NCBI RefSeq assembly: GCF_004833285.1
Contig: NZ_STFG01000029.1
Location: forward strand, 1-35,658
Length of the DNA stretch: 35,658 bases
Source of the DNA: Lampropedia puyangensis
GTDB taxonomy: Bacteria; Pseudomonadota; Gammaproteobacteria; Burkholderiales; Burkholderiaceae_C
Direction of reading: 5' to 3'
Under the pieces are notes generated by a model. The model searched no databases. It was given only the letters and a program-made list of their open reading frames with translations, and was not told the DNA's origin. Made by a program: the position numbers and the translations under genes. This document shows positions 25,957-35,658 of this stretch, one piece after another (within the stretch, counting starts at the first letter, position 1; each line of letters starts with the position of its first letter).

Positions 25957-27716
25957 GCCCACACCTCCAGCTCATGGCCTGCATCCAACGCCAAAGCACG
26001 TACGCGTTCGGTAAACACTTCTGCGCGATGGGCATAGTTTTTGAACATGTCCAAACTGGCGCAGGCTGGCGACAGCAGTACCGCATCCCCTTCATGGGCC
26101 AGAGCTGAGGCCTGCTCGACTGCCGCTTCCAAGGATTCGGCGCAGACCATCGGCACCTCTGTTGCAGCCAAGGCTTGCGCAATGCGTTGTGCATCGCGAC
26201 CTATCAGCACCACAGCGCGTGCAGCCTGTTGCACAGGTTGTGCCAGCGGACTGAAATCCTGCCCTTTGCCATCACCACCGAGAATCACCACCAGCTTGCG
26301 CGTTCCAGCCAAACCACGTAAAGCGGCTTCCGTCGCGCCCACATTCGTGCCTTTGCTGTCATCAATGTATTCAACGCCAGCGACCACACCAATGGTCTGA
26401 ACGCGGTGCGGTTCACCCCGGTATTCACGCAAACCATGCAGCATGGCGGCCAAACCAGCACCCGTCGTGCTGGACAAAGCCAATGCGGCCAATGCGTTGC
26501 TGACATTGTGGCGCCCGCGAATACGCATCGCATCAGCAGGCATCAACCGTTGCATAAACAGCTCCTGCACCTGCGCTTTACGGCCACGGGTAGTTTTCTG
26601 CACCGATAGGCTTTCATCGCCCACAACGCGAGCCAACCACAGCATGCCGTTGATGGTTTCCACGCCCCAATCGCCATAGAGTTCAGGCAAGTCCAACCCA
26701 AAGCGAATGACCGAACGCTCCACGGCAACAGACTTGCTTGTGCGTCCAGTTTTAAGCACTTGGGTCTTGGCCAATACTTGCGGCATAAATGCGACTGTGG
26801 CCACATCATCGCGGTTCAAAACGATCGTGGCCCGATTGCCATAAATTTTGGCTTTGGCCTGCAAGTACGCTTGGGCACTGCCGTGCCAATCCAAGTGGTC
26901 TTGACTGATATTCAGAATCACCGCCGCTGTCGGCTCAAAACCCGTGGAGTATTCCAATTGGAAGCTTGAAAGCTCCAACACCCACGCTTGGGGCATCGCA
27001 TCTACAAATGCGTTGCGCACCTCAGGCTCGGCTAGCGTTTGCGCGACCTCTTCTACGCCATCATCCATTGGATCTAACCGCTCAGGTTCTCCCATGTCCG
27101 TTGCCTGATCTGGATTCAGTGATACAGGCACGGACTCAGAAGCCGCTTCTGATGTTTGCGCATCTTGCTGCGCTTTTGCTGCGTTGGCTACGCCCATGGC
27201 CTGCGCCAGCGTATCCAGCAACGAAGGGCCAATATTGCCAGCAACAGCCACCCGCATGCCCACACGGCTAAGCAGTTGTCCCGTCAAGGATGTGACGGTT
27301 GTTTTGCCATTGGTGCCCGTGATGGCTAACACATGCGGTGTATAGCCATGCTGTTGCTGTAGCTGATGCAAGGCTTGCGAGAACAAGTCCAATTCACCGC
27401 CGAAGAAAACCCCCGCGTTAGCTGCCGCCTCACGAACAGGCGCAACCTGCTCCAAAGGCAATCCGGGTGAACAATACACCGCAGAGGCTTCGACATGGCC
27501 CACTGCACTGCACAACAACTGGGCAGACAACGGTTGTCCCACAACACACTCCACGCCTGATACTTCGTTTTGCAGGGTATGTGCATGCGGTGGCTCGGTA
27601 CGCGTATCAGCCACGCGCACGCGCATCCCTTGGCTTGCGCACCAACGCGCCATCGCCAGACCGGATATGCCCAGTCCGAGGATGAGAACCAATGGAGATG
27701 AAACAGGGGCACTCAT
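25953..27716 (-). CDS. murD: UDP-N-acetylmuramoylalanine--D-glutamate ligase, with acidic insert
   Basis: Adds D-glutamate to UDP-MurNAc-L-Ala. Catalytic parts are complete: [16 protein letters not shown] at the start, ATP loop GTNGKTT (134-140), [19 protein letters not shown] (248-255), [12 protein letters not shown] and [14 protein letters not shown]. At 587 residues it is about 130 longer than typical MurD. The main cause is a low-complexity Ala/Glu/Asp/Gln-rich stretch at about residues 173-241, inserted just before the ELSSFQLE motif; a further insertion lies around the [14 protein letters not shown] region. Enlarged MurD occurs in Burkholderiales. It starts four bases after mraY. Confidence 0.96.
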   Translation of the reverse strand: MSAPVSSPLVLILGLGISGLAMARWCASQGMRVRVADTRTEPPHAHTLQNEVSGVECVVGQPLSAQLLCSAVGHVEASAVYCSPGLPLEQVAPVREAAANAGVFFGGELDLFSQALHQLQQQHGYTPHVLAITGTNGKTTVTSLTGQLLSRVGMRVAVAGNIGPSLLDTLAQAMGVANAAKAQQDAQTSEAASESVPVSLNPDQATDMGEPERLDPMDDGVEEVAQTLAEPEVRNAFVDAMPQAWVLELSSFQLEYSTGFEPTAAVILNISQDHLDWHGSAQAYLQAKAKIYGNRATIVLNRDDVATVAFMPQVLAKTQVLKTGRTSKSVAVERSVIRFGLDLPELYGDWGVETINGMLWLARVVGDESLSVQKTTRGRKAQVQELFMQRLMPADAMRIRGRHNVSNALAALALSSTTGAGLAAMLHGLREYRGEPHRVQTIGVVAGVEYIDDSKGTNVGATEAALRGLAGTRKLVVILGGDGKGQDFSPLAQPVQQAARAVVLIGRDAQRIAQALAATEVPMVCAESLEAAVEQASALAHEGDAVLLSPACASLDMFKNYAHRAEVFTERVRALALDAGHELEVWA

Positions 27717-27720
27717 GCGT

Positions 27721-28902
27721 TTACCTCAGCTTCAACGTCGACAGACCGATCAAACACAAGAACATTGTGATGATCCAAAAGCGCACAACAACTTGGGTTT
27801 CGCGCCAGCCCTTTTTCTCAAAATGGTGGTGCAAAGGGGCCATCAAAAACAGTCTGCGCCCTTCGCCATAACGGCGGCGCGTGTACTTGAACCAGGTCAC
27901 CTGCAGCATGACGGAAATAGCTTCTGCCACGAAAATACCGCCCATGATGGCCAACACCAACTCCTGGCGAACGATTACGGCAATGGTGCCGAGTGCGCCC
28001 CCCAAAGCCAAGGCGCCCACATCGCCCATGAAGACTTGCGCAGGATAGGCGTTGAACCACAAAAATGCCAAACCCGCACCAGCCATGGCCGCGCAAAACA
28101 CCAGTAGCTCTCCTGTGCCGGGAATATGCTGGAACAACAAATAACGCGAATACACCACGTTGCCAGTCACGTAGGCAAAGATGCCGAGGGCCGAGCCGAC
28201 CATCACAACTGGCATGATGGCCAAGCCGTCCAAACCATCGGTGAAGTTCACGGCATTGGAAGAGCCCACAATGACCAAAAACGTCAAAATCACAAAGCCC
28301 AACACCCCCAGTGGGTAAGCCACATTTTTGAAAAATGGCACTGTCAGCTGTGTATTGAGTTGGAAGTGGGGAGAAAAGCCTGAGCGCACCCAATCGGCAA
28401 ACAAGGCCAACACTCTCCAGTTGTCCACTTCTGAAATACTGAACGCCAAATACAAAGCTGCGACCAAGCCAATGATCGTTTGCAACAAAAATTTTTGGCG
28501 CGAAGGCATACCTTCTGGGTCTTTATTGACGACTTTTCGCCAATCATCTGCCCAACCAATGGCCCCAAATCCCAAGGTCACCATCAGCACGATCCAAACA
28601 AAACGATTGCCTAAGTCTGCCCACAACAGGGTTGCTACCGCGATGGCGATCAGGATCAATACACCCCCCATCGTGGGGGTCCCACTCTTAGCCAAATGGG
28701 TTTGCACGCCGTATTCACGCACTGGCTGCCCAATCTTCAAGGACACCAAATAACGAATCACTTTGGGGCCCGCAACCCAGCCGATCACCAATGCGGTCAT
28801 GGCCCCCATCACCGCCCGCAACGTCAAATACTGGAACGCGCGCAAGAATCCGAACAGTTCAGGGTCCAGCGAAATCAACCATTGGAACAACCAGAGCATC
28901 AT
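27721..28902 (-). CDS. mraY: Phospho-MurNAc-pentapeptide transferase
   Basis: Transfers phospho-MurNAc-pentapeptide to undecaprenyl phosphate, making lipid I in the inner membrane. The 393-residue protein has about ten membrane segments. Key motifs are KSGTPTMGG, the Asp pair in GWADDWRK (119-120), [32 protein letters not shown] and [12 protein letters not shown] with the conserved histidines. The ATG overlaps the murF stop by four bases. Confidence 0.98.
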   Translation of the reverse strand: MMLWLFQWLISLDPELFGFLRAFQYLTLRAVMGAMTALVIGWVAGPKVIRYLVSLKIGQPVREYGVQTHLAKSGTPTMGGVLILIAIAVATLLWADLGNRFVWIVLMVTLGFGAIGWADDWRKVVNKDPEGMPSRQKFLLQTIIGLVAALYLAFSISEVDNWRVLALFADWVRSGFSPHFQLNTQLTVPFFKNVAYPLGVLGFVILTFLVIVGSSNAVNFTDGLDGLAIMPVVMVGSALGIFAYVTGNVVYSRYLLFQHIPGTGELLVFCAAMAGAGLAFLWFNAYPAQVFMGDVGALALGGALGTIAVIVRQELVLAIMGGIFVAEAISVMLQVTWFKYTRRRYGEGRRLFLMAPLHHHFEKKGWRETQVVVRFWIITMFLCLIGLSTLKLR

Positions 28903-30317
28903 GTGATGACCCTCCCCGAGACTGAGCCATCTAAATCCAACAGGTGCTGCACTGCACGCTCCATCGCCATAAAACGAGATCCCTTGATCAACAAGCTCGC
29001 GGTATAGGGAGCTTGCTTTTGCACTGCCTCACACAACGCATCCATCGTGCCAAAGTGTTGTGCTGCCGCGCCGAATGCGGCACTTGCATGCTGCGCTTGC
29101 TCCCCCAAAGTCCACAAGACATCAATCCCTTTAGCCTTGGCATATTCACCAACTTCCACATGGAACTGCGGGCCTTGGTCGCCCACTTCACCCATATCGC
29201 CCAAAATCAGGCAGCGTGGTGCAGTCAACTCGGCCAATACATCAATCGCAGCACGCACCGAATCTGGGTTAGCGTTATAGGTGTCATCAATCAACAATTG
29301 GCGTGTACCATCGTCATGCAGAATGCTGTGCACCACACCACGGCCTTTGACAGGACGAAATGCGCCTAAACCTTCTGCAATCGCGGTGTGTGAAATGCCT
29401 GCTGCATAAGCTGCAGCCGCTGCGGCCATGGCGTTGCGCAAGTTGTGCCGACCTAGCATATGAATCTGCAATGGCACAACGGCACCACCAACAGAAAATT
29501 CAGCATTCCAGGCCGCAGCATCGCCAGACCATTGCGCACGCAGCAAATGGACGGCTGCATCGCGTTGCCCCGAAAAATGCACCACTCGCGTAGCTCCCGC
29601 TTGGGATTGCCATACCGGCGCAAACGCATCATCACTAGGAAAAACAGCCACCCCATCAGCAGGCAACGCTTGCAAAGCTGCACCATTTTCTCGTGCTACC
29701 GCTTCGACGGTGTGCATGAATTCTTGGTGTTCACGCTGGGCATTGTTGACCAGTGCAACAGTGGGCTGTGCCACTTGAGCCAAACGCGCAATCTCGCCAG
29801 GATGGTTCATTCCCATCTCAAACACCGCAGCACGATGGCTCGCACGTAAGCGCAATACCATCAACGGCACCCCAATTTCGTTATTCAAATTGCCTTGCGT
29901 AGCCAGGCTGTTTTGTCCAAAGGCTGCCTGCAAAATCGCAGCCACCATTTGGGTAACCGTTGTTTTGCCGTTACTCCCCGTCACGCCAATGACAGGGATA
30001 GCAAAACTTTGCCGCCATTGACTAGCCAGTGCAGTCAATGCAGCATAGCTGTCAGGTACCTCAATGCAGGTCAACCCTGGCAATGCACGCCCCATCTCTA
30101 CCAACGCAGCGCAGCCGCCCTGCGCGTACACCTGCGGTAAAAAGTCATGGGCATCAAAGCGTTCTCCACGCAGCGCAATGAACAAATCACCGGCAGTAAG
30201 GCTGCGGCTATCGGTATGCACGCGCTGGATTGACATCGTTGCATCACCATTCAAACGGCTCTGCGCAATCCCTGCATCCTGCAACATTTGCCATGCTTGT
30301 TGGACGGACATCATCAT
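28899..30317 (-). CDS. murF: UDP-MurNAc-tripeptide--D-alanyl-D-alanine ligase
   Basis: Adds the D-Ala-D-Ala dipeptide to the cytoplasmic precursor. The 472-residue protein has an N-terminal domain with [29 protein letters not shown] loop [24 protein letters not shown] and [15 protein letters not shown]. The start at 30317 gives the ATGA overlap with murE and has AAGGGG eight bases upstream; two further ATG codons follow immediately, so the exact start is uncertain by two residues. Confidence 0.97.
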   Translation of the reverse strand: MMMSVQQAWQMLQDAGIAQSRLNGDATMSIQRVHTDSRSLTAGDLFIALRGERFDAHDFLPQVYAQGGCAALVEMGRALPGLTCIEVPDSYAALTALASQWRQSFAIPVIGVTGSNGKTTVTQMVAAILQAAFGQNSLATQGNLNNEIGVPLMVLRLRASHRAAVFEMGMNHPGEIARLAQVAQPTVALVNNAQREHQEFMHTVEAVARENGAALQALPADGVAVFPSDDAFAPVWQSQAGATRVVHFSGQRDAAVHLLRAQWSGDAAAWNAEFSVGGAVVPLQIHMLGRHNLRNAMAAAAAAYAAGISHTAIAEGLGAFRPVKGRGVVHSILHDDGTRQLLIDDTYNANPDSVRAAIDVLAELTAPRCLILGDMGEVGDQGPQFHVEVGEYAKAKGIDVLWTLGEQAQHASAAFGAAAQHFGTMDALCEAVQKQAPYTASLLIKGSRFMAMERAVQHLLDLDGSVSGRVIT

Positions 30318-31891
30318 GCAGATACCCCTTTCTGAGGTGAAACTGCTTGAATCGCATGCCAACCCGCTAACGCATCTTGGGCCTGCTGCAAGTCAGAGAA
30401 CGGATGCTTCACGCCCTTGATTTCCTGGTAGGCCTCATGCCCTTTACCGGCAATCAAAATCACATCCTGTGCCGATGCATCACGCACTGCGTCCTGAATA
30501 GCCTGCGCGCGATCGACAGTAATATGGGCGCGAGCCCGTTGTGCAGGCGTTAAACCAACGCTGACTTGCTCAATGATATTCAAGGGATTCTCACTACGCG
30601 GATTGTCACTGGTAATCCACAACGTGTCGGCATGCCGAGCCGCAGCCATAGCCATTAAAGGACGTTTGCTGCTATCACGGTCACCACCGCAGCCAAACAC
30701 TACCGTGAGCTGCCCTCCGCGCTGCTGTGCCACGGGTCGCAGCGCTGTCAATGCAGACTGCAAGGCATCTGCGGTATGCGCGTAATCGACCACCACCAAA
30801 GGCTTGCCTTGCTCTTGCACCATTTGCATACGGCCATCCACTGCTGGCACCTGTGCAAGCAAAGCTGCAGCATCAACCAGTGGGTAGCCAAGCGCACGCA
30901 ACGCAGCCAAGACAGCCAACGCATTCTGAACGTTGTACAACCCAACGATAGGCGCTTGCACCTCAACTTGATCAAGCCGCTGACGACCCGCTGGGTCGTT
31001 TTCCGTCACCACGAAGTGTGCCAATCCCGGCGCGAAGAGCACGCTACTAGCCTGCAACCGAGCAGGTGTCTCGCTCAGGCCTTCGGCGTGAACAGCCACA
31101 CTCCACAGATCGAGTGCGCCTTCGTCAGACAGCTCTTGTGCCAGCACTTGGCCAAACGCGTCTTGCACATTGATCACCGCAGCACGAAGACCGGGCCAAG
31201 CAAATAGCAAGCGCTTGGCTTGCCCATACGCTTGCATGGAGTGATGGTAATCCAGATGGTCTTGGGTGAAATTGGTCAGCACTGCCACATTGATCGACAG
31301 GCCGTTTAAACGGCCTTGATCAAGACCGATGGACGAGGCCTCCACAGCACATGCTTGCACGCCGTTTTCATGCATCTCAAACAAAGCATGCTGCAGTTGC
31401 AAGGCCTCCGGTGAGGTTAAGCCAGACAATTGCACATCATCGCCAACCCCGATTCCCAGCGTACCAACATAGCCGCACAGTTTGCAGGCTTCAGACAATG
31501 CATGCGAGAGCCACCAAGCGCAGGTCGTTTTTCCATTCGTGCCGGTAATGGCGACCACATCCATCAACTGGCTGGGCATGCCATACCACGCTGAAGCAAT
31601 AGCGCCGCTAGCACGGTAAAGGCCGTTAAACGAAGCCAGCGGCACAGCTCCGTCAACGTAAAAATCAGCGGATTCGCTTGGCAAGGCATCCACCACTACT
31701 GCCGCAGCCCCCGCTTGCAACGCAGCAGGAATATGCATGCGCCCGTCATGCGCATGGCCAGCCCAAGCTAAAAACACATCTCCAGGCTGGACTTTGCGGC
31801 TATCACTTTGCAACACAGCGCCTGCGCGCGCATGCTGCTGCAGCCATGCCTGAACGGCGCGGACACTGCTCAAGTGTTCAATGGCTGTCAT
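30314..31891 (-). CDS. murE: UDP-MurNAc-L-Ala-D-Glu--meso-diaminopimelate ligase
   Basis: Adds the third amino acid of the stem peptide. The 525-residue protein has SDSRKVQPGDVFLA near the start, ATP loop GTNGKTT (117-123), NFTQDHLDYHHSM, and the DNPRSENP motif that marks meso-diaminopimelate rather than lysine specificity. ATGA overlaps join it to ftsI and murF. Confidence 0.97.
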   Translation of the reverse strand: MTAIEHLSSVRAVQAWLQQHARAGAVLQSDSRKVQPGDVFLAWAGHAHDGRMHIPAALQAGAAAVVVDALPSESADFYVDGAVPLASFNGLYRASGAIASAWYGMPSQLMDVVAITGTNGKTTCAWWLSHALSEACKLCGYVGTLGIGVGDDVQLSGLTSPEALQLQHALFEMHENGVQACAVEASSIGLDQGRLNGLSINVAVLTNFTQDHLDYHHSMQAYGQAKRLLFAWPGLRAAVINVQDAFGQVLAQELSDEGALDLWSVAVHAEGLSETPARLQASSVLFAPGLAHFVVTENDPAGRQRLDQVEVQAPIVGLYNVQNALAVLAALRALGYPLVDAAALLAQVPAVDGRMQMVQEQGKPLVVVDYAHTADALQSALTALRPVAQQRGGQLTVVFGCGGDRDSSKRPLMAMAAARHADTLWITSDNPRSENPLNIIEQVSVGLTPAQRARAHITVDRAQAIQDAVRDASAQDVILIAGKGHEAYQEIKGVKHPFSDLQQAQDALAGWHAIQAVSPQKGVSA

Positions 31892-33660
31892 TGCAACACC
31901 TCCTCATCCACCACCGAAGCGATGATCTGTGGCTTCACATCCATATCTGGCTGAACCCCCAACAAACGCAATGTTTGCTGCACCACCAGGCTGAATACAG
32001 GCGCAGCCACTGCGCCACCGTAATATGCCCCCGCACTAGGTTCATCAATCATCACGGCGACGATGATGCGCGGATTCTCAATGGGAGCGATTCCAACAAA
32101 CCATGAACGGTACTTGTTGGCCACATAATTGCGCCCAATTTGTTTGCGCGCAGTACCAGACTTGCCCCCGACTGAATAGCCGACCGTTTGCGCACGCTGG
32201 CCAGACCCGCCCGGCGCTGCTGCCATTTGCAACATGTGCTGCACGGCACGCGCTGTCTTGGGCGTGAATACCTGCACGCCTGTTGGAGGCGTGTCTTGCT
32301 TAAGCAATGTCGCAGGCAAGAGAACACCGTCATTGGCGAAAACGGTGTAAGAACGCGCCATTTGCAGCAAACTGGCCGACAAGCCATAGCCATAGGACAT
32401 CGTCGCCTTTTCAACCGGACGCCAGTTCTTCCAAGGCCGCAAACTGCCGCTGGCCACCCCCGGAAAGCCGATTTGCGGACGCTCGCCAAAACCAATGGCC
32501 GAGTACACATCCCACATATAGCTGGACTCCATGCGCTCAGCGAGCTTGGTCGAGCCAACGTTGCTGGACTTTTGAATGATGCCTTCGACCGTCAAAGTCC
32601 CGTAGTTCTTCACATCAGACAGGCGAGACCCCGTCACCATGATGTAGCCAGGACCCGTATTGATTTGCGTCTTCGGCGTGACCAAGCCAGCATCCAAAGC
32701 CATTGCCACAGTAAAAGGCTTCATCACCGAACCAGGCTCAAATACATCTGTCAACGCACGATTGCGCAACTGCTCCCCTGTGAGGCGGCTGCGCTCTGCG
32801 GGATCATAGGTAGGGTAATTGGCCAATGCCAAAATCTCCCCCGTCTTGGCATCCAACACCACCACACTGCCCGCCTTGGCTTTTTGCAATGCCACTTGCT
32901 CCTCAAGCTTTTGGCTTGCAAAAAATTGGACCTTGCTATCAATAGACAATTGAACATCCGCCCCATCAACTGGCGGAACCATATCGCCGACGCTTTCAAC
33001 AATCTGTCCCAACCGGTTACGGATGACCCGGTGAGCCCCAGCTACGCCGCCAAGCTTTTCGTTGTAAGCCAGCTCAATACCTTCTTGTCCTAGATCTTCC
33101 ACATTCGTAAAGCCCACAATGTGGGCCGCTGCAGAACCTTCAGGATACTGGCGTTTGTATTCCTTGCGCTGATGAACACCCGCAATCTTCAATGCAGCAA
33201 TTTGCTGCCCCACATCCCAATCCATCTGGCGTTTGAGCCAGACAAAGGTCTTGTCCTCATCGGCCAACCTAGCCACTACATCCTGCAATGGCATACCCAA
33301 TAAGAGCGCCAACTGCTCAAGCTTCTTACGCACATCAGGATCATCCTGATCCACATCTTCTGGTATCGCCCAAATACTGGCAGCAGGCACACTAGAGGCC
33401 AAAATCAAGCCATTTCGGTCTACGATTTTTCCACGATTGGCAGGCAACTCCAGCGTGCGCGCATAACGCACCTCACCTTGGCGTTGAAAGAAATCATTCG
33501 CAAAGACCTGCACGTAGGCTGCTCGCGTAAGCATCCCCAAAAACACAACCGCCAAAACAAGCACTACAAAACGGCTGCGCCCAACCGGCGCTTTGCTGGC
33601 AAGCAAAGGGCTGGTTGTGTAGGCGACGGGCCGACTCGTAGGCTGCTGCGGAGTCGTCAT
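31888..33660 (-). CDS. ftsI: Penicillin-binding protein 3, septal transpeptidase FtsI
   Basis: Class B penicillin-binding protein cross-linking septal peptidoglycan. The 590-residue protein has a cytoplasmic start, one membrane segment (about 30-50), a pedestal domain with ELPANRGKIVDRNG, and the transpeptidase domain with nucleophile motif SVMK (Ser311, Lys314), SSN (365-367) and KSGT (500-503). It overlaps ftsL and murE by four bases each. Confidence 0.98.
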   Translation of the reverse strand: MTTPQQPTSRPVAYTTSPLLASKAPVGRSRFVVLVLAVVFLGMLTRAAYVQVFANDFFQRQGEVRYARTLELPANRGKIVDRNGLILASSVPAASIWAIPEDVDQDDPDVRKKLEQLALLLGMPLQDVVARLADEDKTFVWLKRQMDWDVGQQIAALKIAGVHQRKEYKRQYPEGSAAAHIVGFTNVEDLGQEGIELAYNEKLGGVAGAHRVIRNRLGQIVESVGDMVPPVDGADVQLSIDSKVQFFASQKLEEQVALQKAKAGSVVVLDAKTGEILALANYPTYDPAERSRLTGEQLRNRALTDVFEPGSVMKPFTVAMALDAGLVTPKTQINTGPGYIMVTGSRLSDVKNYGTLTVEGIIQKSSNVGSTKLAERMESSYMWDVYSAIGFGERPQIGFPGVASGSLRPWKNWRPVEKATMSYGYGLSASLLQMARSYTVFANDGVLLPATLLKQDTPPTGVQVFTPKTARAVQHMLQMAAAPGGSGQRAQTVGYSVGGKSGTARKQIGRNYVANKYRSWFVGIAPIENPRIIVAVMIDEPSAGAYYGGAVAAPVFSLVVQQTLRLLGVQPDMDVKPQIIASVVDEEVLQ

Positions 33661-33998
33661 GACGCATCCCCTTGCACTTGCCCAGCTTGAGCCTCTGGCT
33701 GAGGCTCTGCCGCAAGCCGCTCACTGCGGCCAGCAGGCTCATGCACATAGCGGGTTGTTGCCGGAGTTGCCGGTCCCATGTGCAATTCAGTGCGCGCAAA
33801 CTGCTCTACGCGTGAAGCTGCTGCCTGTGCACGCACCGCCACTTTCAACGTATCTGACTCGGTTTCCAATTGACGTGCCATACGCACTTGCTGATCCAGC
33901 TCCGAGTAAAGCAAGCGTGAGTCATAGCGCACATGCACCAACACCAATGCTGACGCCACCACAGCCAACAACAACACTACATTCAAACGGACAACCAT
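33657..33998 (-). CDS. ftsL: Cell division protein FtsL
   Basis: Small bitopic divisome protein acting with FtsB and FtsQ to activate FtsWI. The 113 residues comprise a membrane segment at about 4-22, a coiled-coil region (about 30-65) and the [20 protein letters not shown] end typical of betaproteobacterial FtsL, followed by a Gln/Ala/Pro-rich tail of about 25 residues. It starts 16 bases inside the rsmH gene and overlaps ftsI by four. Recognition rests on position plus topology as much as on motif. Confidence 0.93.
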   Translation of the reverse strand: MVVRLNVVLLLAVVASALVLVHVRYDSRLLYSELDQQVRMARQLETESDTLKVAVRAQAAASRVEQFARTELHMGPATPATTRYVHEPAGRSERLAAEPQPEAQAGQVQGDAS

Positions 33999-34924
33999 GG
34001 CGCCTCCGTTCTTTCGGCTACCCGCATAATGGCGCTACGCGCACGCGGATTGTTGGCAACCTCTTGCGCACTCGGTTTAATACGCCCTTGCGCACGCAAA
34101 TGCAATGGTTTATCAGCTGCCATCGGCATCTTGCGGTCATACACCTGTTTTGAGTGGCGCTCAATAAAACGTTTAACGATTCGGTCTTCCAAGGAGTGGA
34201 AGCTGATGATCGCCAAACGCCCGCCTGGTCTAAGCACCTTTAAACTGGCCTCTAACGCTTGCTCGAGTTCATCAAGTTCTGCGTTGATGAAAATCCGTAA
34301 AGCCTGAAATGTCCGCGTCGCAGGGTTCTGCCCCGGTTCACGACTTTTGACCGCACTAGCCACGAGTGCGGCAAGGTCTGCGGTCCCAACGATAGGCCCC
34401 CGCTCCTGTCGGCGAGCAACAATCGCCTTTGCAATACCGCCAGCAAACCGTTCTTCCCCGTATTCACGAATCACCTCCGCAATCTCGCCTAGCTCGGCGA
34501 ATTCCAACCACTGCGCCACAGTCTGCCCTCTGGTACTGTCCATACGCATATCCAATGGACCGTCCATCCGGAAGCTAAAGCCCCGGCTTGCATCATCAAT
34601 TTGCGGCGAACTTACCCCCAGATCCAGCAACAAGCCATCCACACTGGCCTCGTCCAATTCACCCAAATGGGCAAAACCTTGGTGCCGAATAGCCACGCGC
34701 GCATCCCCCAAGGCCTGCGCAACAGCAATCGCCTCTGGATCTTTATCGAACACCACCAAAGTATCGTCAGGCGCCATGCGCGAGAGAATGAGGCGGCTAT
34801 GCCCACCCCGCCCAAAAGTGCCATCCACCCAGCACTTAGATGCCAAAACAGATGTGCCCTCCATGAGGGCATCTACAGCCTCATGCAGCAAAACAGTGGT
34901 GTGTTGGAATATTGTGTGATCCAT
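33983..34924 (-). CDS. rsmH: 16S rRNA (cytosine-1402-N4)-methyltransferase RsmH
   Basis: S-adenosylmethionine-dependent methyltransferase of 16S rRNA, formerly MraW. The start at 34924 gives 313 residues beginning [20 protein letters not shown], as in the family, with GAGG nine bases upstream; the frame is open further but overlaps mraZ. Motifs are [51 protein letters not shown] and [13 protein letters not shown]. It lies 11 bases after mraZ. Confidence 0.98.
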   Translation of the reverse strand: MDHTIFQHTTVLLHEAVDALMEGTSVLASKCWVDGTFGRGGHSRLILSRMAPDDTLVVFDKDPEAIAVAQALGDARVAIRHQGFAHLGELDEASVDGLLLDLGVSSPQIDDASRGFSFRMDGPLDMRMDSTRGQTVAQWLEFAELGEIAEVIREYGEERFAGGIAKAIVARRQERGPIVGTADLAALVASAVKSREPGQNPATRTFQALRIFINAELDELEQALEASLKVLRPGGRLAIISFHSLEDRIVKRFIERHSKQVYDRKMPMAADKPLHLRAQGRIKPSAQEVANNPRARSAIMRVAERTEAPWLSV

Positions 34925-34935
34925 ACGCGGCGACC

Positions 34936-35367
34936 TCAGAATGTGAAATCCTTGAGGGCATCGGGCATGCCTTGCGCAAGCGCTGCTGCCTCCTTCTCGT
35001 CGTACGTCACTTTGTCCCACAACTCAAAGTGATTACCCATGCCAATCAGCTTGGCCTCCTTGGTCAGGGCCGCAGCTTCGCGCAACTCAGGCGCAATCAA
35101 GACACGCCCAGTGCCGTCCATTTCCACATCCATGGCATTTCCCACCAGAATCCGTTTCCACCATTTAGCTGACTCGGGCAATGCGAGCACTTTTTCACGG
35201 TACTTCTCCCACTCTGCCCGTGGGAAGACCATCAAACACCCTTCAGGATTACGCGTTACGGTCATTCGCCCTTCAAACTGCCCCGTCAGGACGTCACGAT
35301 GCCGGGTCGGCACAGAAAGCCGCCCCTTCGCATCCAAACTCAATGACGAAACCCCTTGAAAAAGCAT
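34936..35367 (-). CDS. mraZ: Transcriptional regulator MraZ
   Basis: Ring-forming AbrB-fold DNA-binding protein that represses the dcw operon. With the ATG at 35367 the protein is 143 residues, the usual length. It has two copies of the family fold, each marked by a DXXGR motif: [17 protein letters not shown] near the start and [17 protein letters not shown] in the second half. A GTG twelve bases upstream is a possible earlier start; no strong ribosome site supports either. It is the first gene of the cluster, preceded by a tandem repeat array likely to be its own operator. Confidence 0.97.
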   Translation of the reverse strand: MLFQGVSSLSLDAKGRLSVPTRHRDVLTGQFEGRMTVTRNPEGCLMVFPRAEWEKYREKVLALPESAKWWKRILVGNAMDVEMDGTGRVLIAPELREAAALTKEAKLIGMGNHFELWDKVTYDEKEAAALAQGMPDALKDFTF

Positions 35368-35415
35368 GACTGAGAGCACCTACAAGACGTTAATCCCGAA
35401 ATCATCCTAAAAATT

Positions 35416-35449
35416 GCACGTTCTACCACTTTATGGCACTAAATTGCAC
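35416..35449 (-). promoter_or_regulatory. Tandem MraZ boxes
   Basis: Read on the minus strand, GTGC, GTGC, GTGG and GTGC occur at exactly 10-bp intervals (plus-strand positions 446-449, 436-439, 426-429 and 416-419 after 35000), with A/T-rich bases between them. MraZ proteins in several bacteria bind direct repeats with a GTG/TGG core and 10-bp period upstream of mraZ. The array ends about 50 bases before the mraZ ATG. MraZ binding is inferred from this geometry. Confidence 0.75.
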
Positions 35450-35511
35450 TTTATCAGGATTCTTTTCCACTCACCAGCACGAACACAATTATTTTCAATG
35501 GAATCAATAAG

Positions 35512-35547
35512 TTAGCCGCCAAGCCCATTACTGAACTTGGCGGCTAA
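35512..35547. terminator. Strong terminator-like hairpin upstream of the dcw operon
   Basis: A perfect 12-base stem, TTAGCCGCCAAG (35512-35523) and CTTGGCGGCTAA (35536-35547), encloses a 12-base loop and is flanked by AT-rich sequence on both sides. It probably ends a minus-strand transcript entering from the right of the window and insulates the dcw promoter. No gene is visible between it and the window edge. Confidence 0.7.
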
Positions 35548-35658
35548 ATTTATTTAAAATTAACAACTTAGAGAATAAACACCAAGTCGTTTATAAAGAT
35601 TTTCAGGCTATAAACACGCTTAAGGAGACTCTGCAAAAGCCTAAAAATCAACACAGCA

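Noticed and set aside
35620-35658. Possible insertion-sequence end (GAGACTCTGCAAAAG) at the right edge
   Set aside because: It faintly recalls IS5-type ends, but there is no transposase, partner repeat or target duplication in the window.
1-35658. CRISPR arrays, tRNA or rRNA genes, phage or transposase genes
   Set aside because: None was seen on reading both strands; repeats found are short operator arrays and one REP-like palindrome.

Overview
The window is a chromosomal segment of a moderate-GC betaproteobacterium, most likely of the order Burkholderiales and perhaps close to Comamonadaceae. The evidence is the complete division and cell-wall cluster in the betaproteobacterial order (mraZ to ftsZ, then lpxC), a Bug-type periplasmic binding protein inside a catabolic cluster, meso-diaminopimelate-type MurE, an enlarged MurD, and a CTTCGACAAG/CTGAGCCCGTCGAAG-type intergenic palindrome. 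The species cannot be named from sequence alone.

Region 1 (about 140-6335, minus strand) is a catabolic acyl-CoA cluster. In transcription order it holds a 3-hydroxyacyl-CoA dehydrogenase, a CaiB/BaiF CoA-transferase (ATGA-coupled), an acyl-CoA dehydrogenase, a Bug solute-binding protein and a PcaF-like thiolase. A divergent LysR regulator (6526-7455) faces it across a spacer carrying a perfect 8-bp inverted repeat. The set fits beta-oxidation of an imported acid, possibly a dicarboxylate, but no enoyl-CoA hydratase is present.

Region 2 (7456-10647, plus strand) starts with about 600 bp without a recognisable gene, including a terminator-like hairpin. It then carries a carboxy(nor)spermidine decarboxylase with a TTG start and a saccharopine-dehydrogenase-like carboxy(nor)spermidine synthase, separated by a REP-like palindrome. 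This is an alternative polyamine route.

Region 3 (10885-16483, plus strand) holds aroE, mtgA, ruvC and a three-gene unit: GT4 glycosyltransferase, PAP2 phosphatase and UDP-glucose 6-dehydrogenase. A four-half-site, 11-bp-period array resembling a PhoB box lies directly upstream of the unit, with a -10-like hexamer at the canonical spacing, and a terminator closes it. I infer a phosphate-starvation lipid-remodelling operon making a glucuronosyl (or glucosyl) diacylglycerol; this is the most interesting candidate system in the window.

Region 4 (16510-35367, minus strand) is the dcw cluster, transcribed right to left: mraZ, rsmH, ftsL, ftsI, murE, murF, mraY, murD, ftsW, murG, murC, ddl, ftsQ, ftsA, ftsZ, terminator, lpxC. 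Nine of the ten junctions from ftsL to ftsQ are 4-nt ATGA overlaps. Four GTGC/GTGG repeats with an exact 10-bp period upstream of mraZ look like MraZ autoregulatory boxes. lpxC is split by an apparent 2-nt loss in a (GC)n tract. The right edge holds a strong terminator-like hairpin and AT-rich sequence without a gene.
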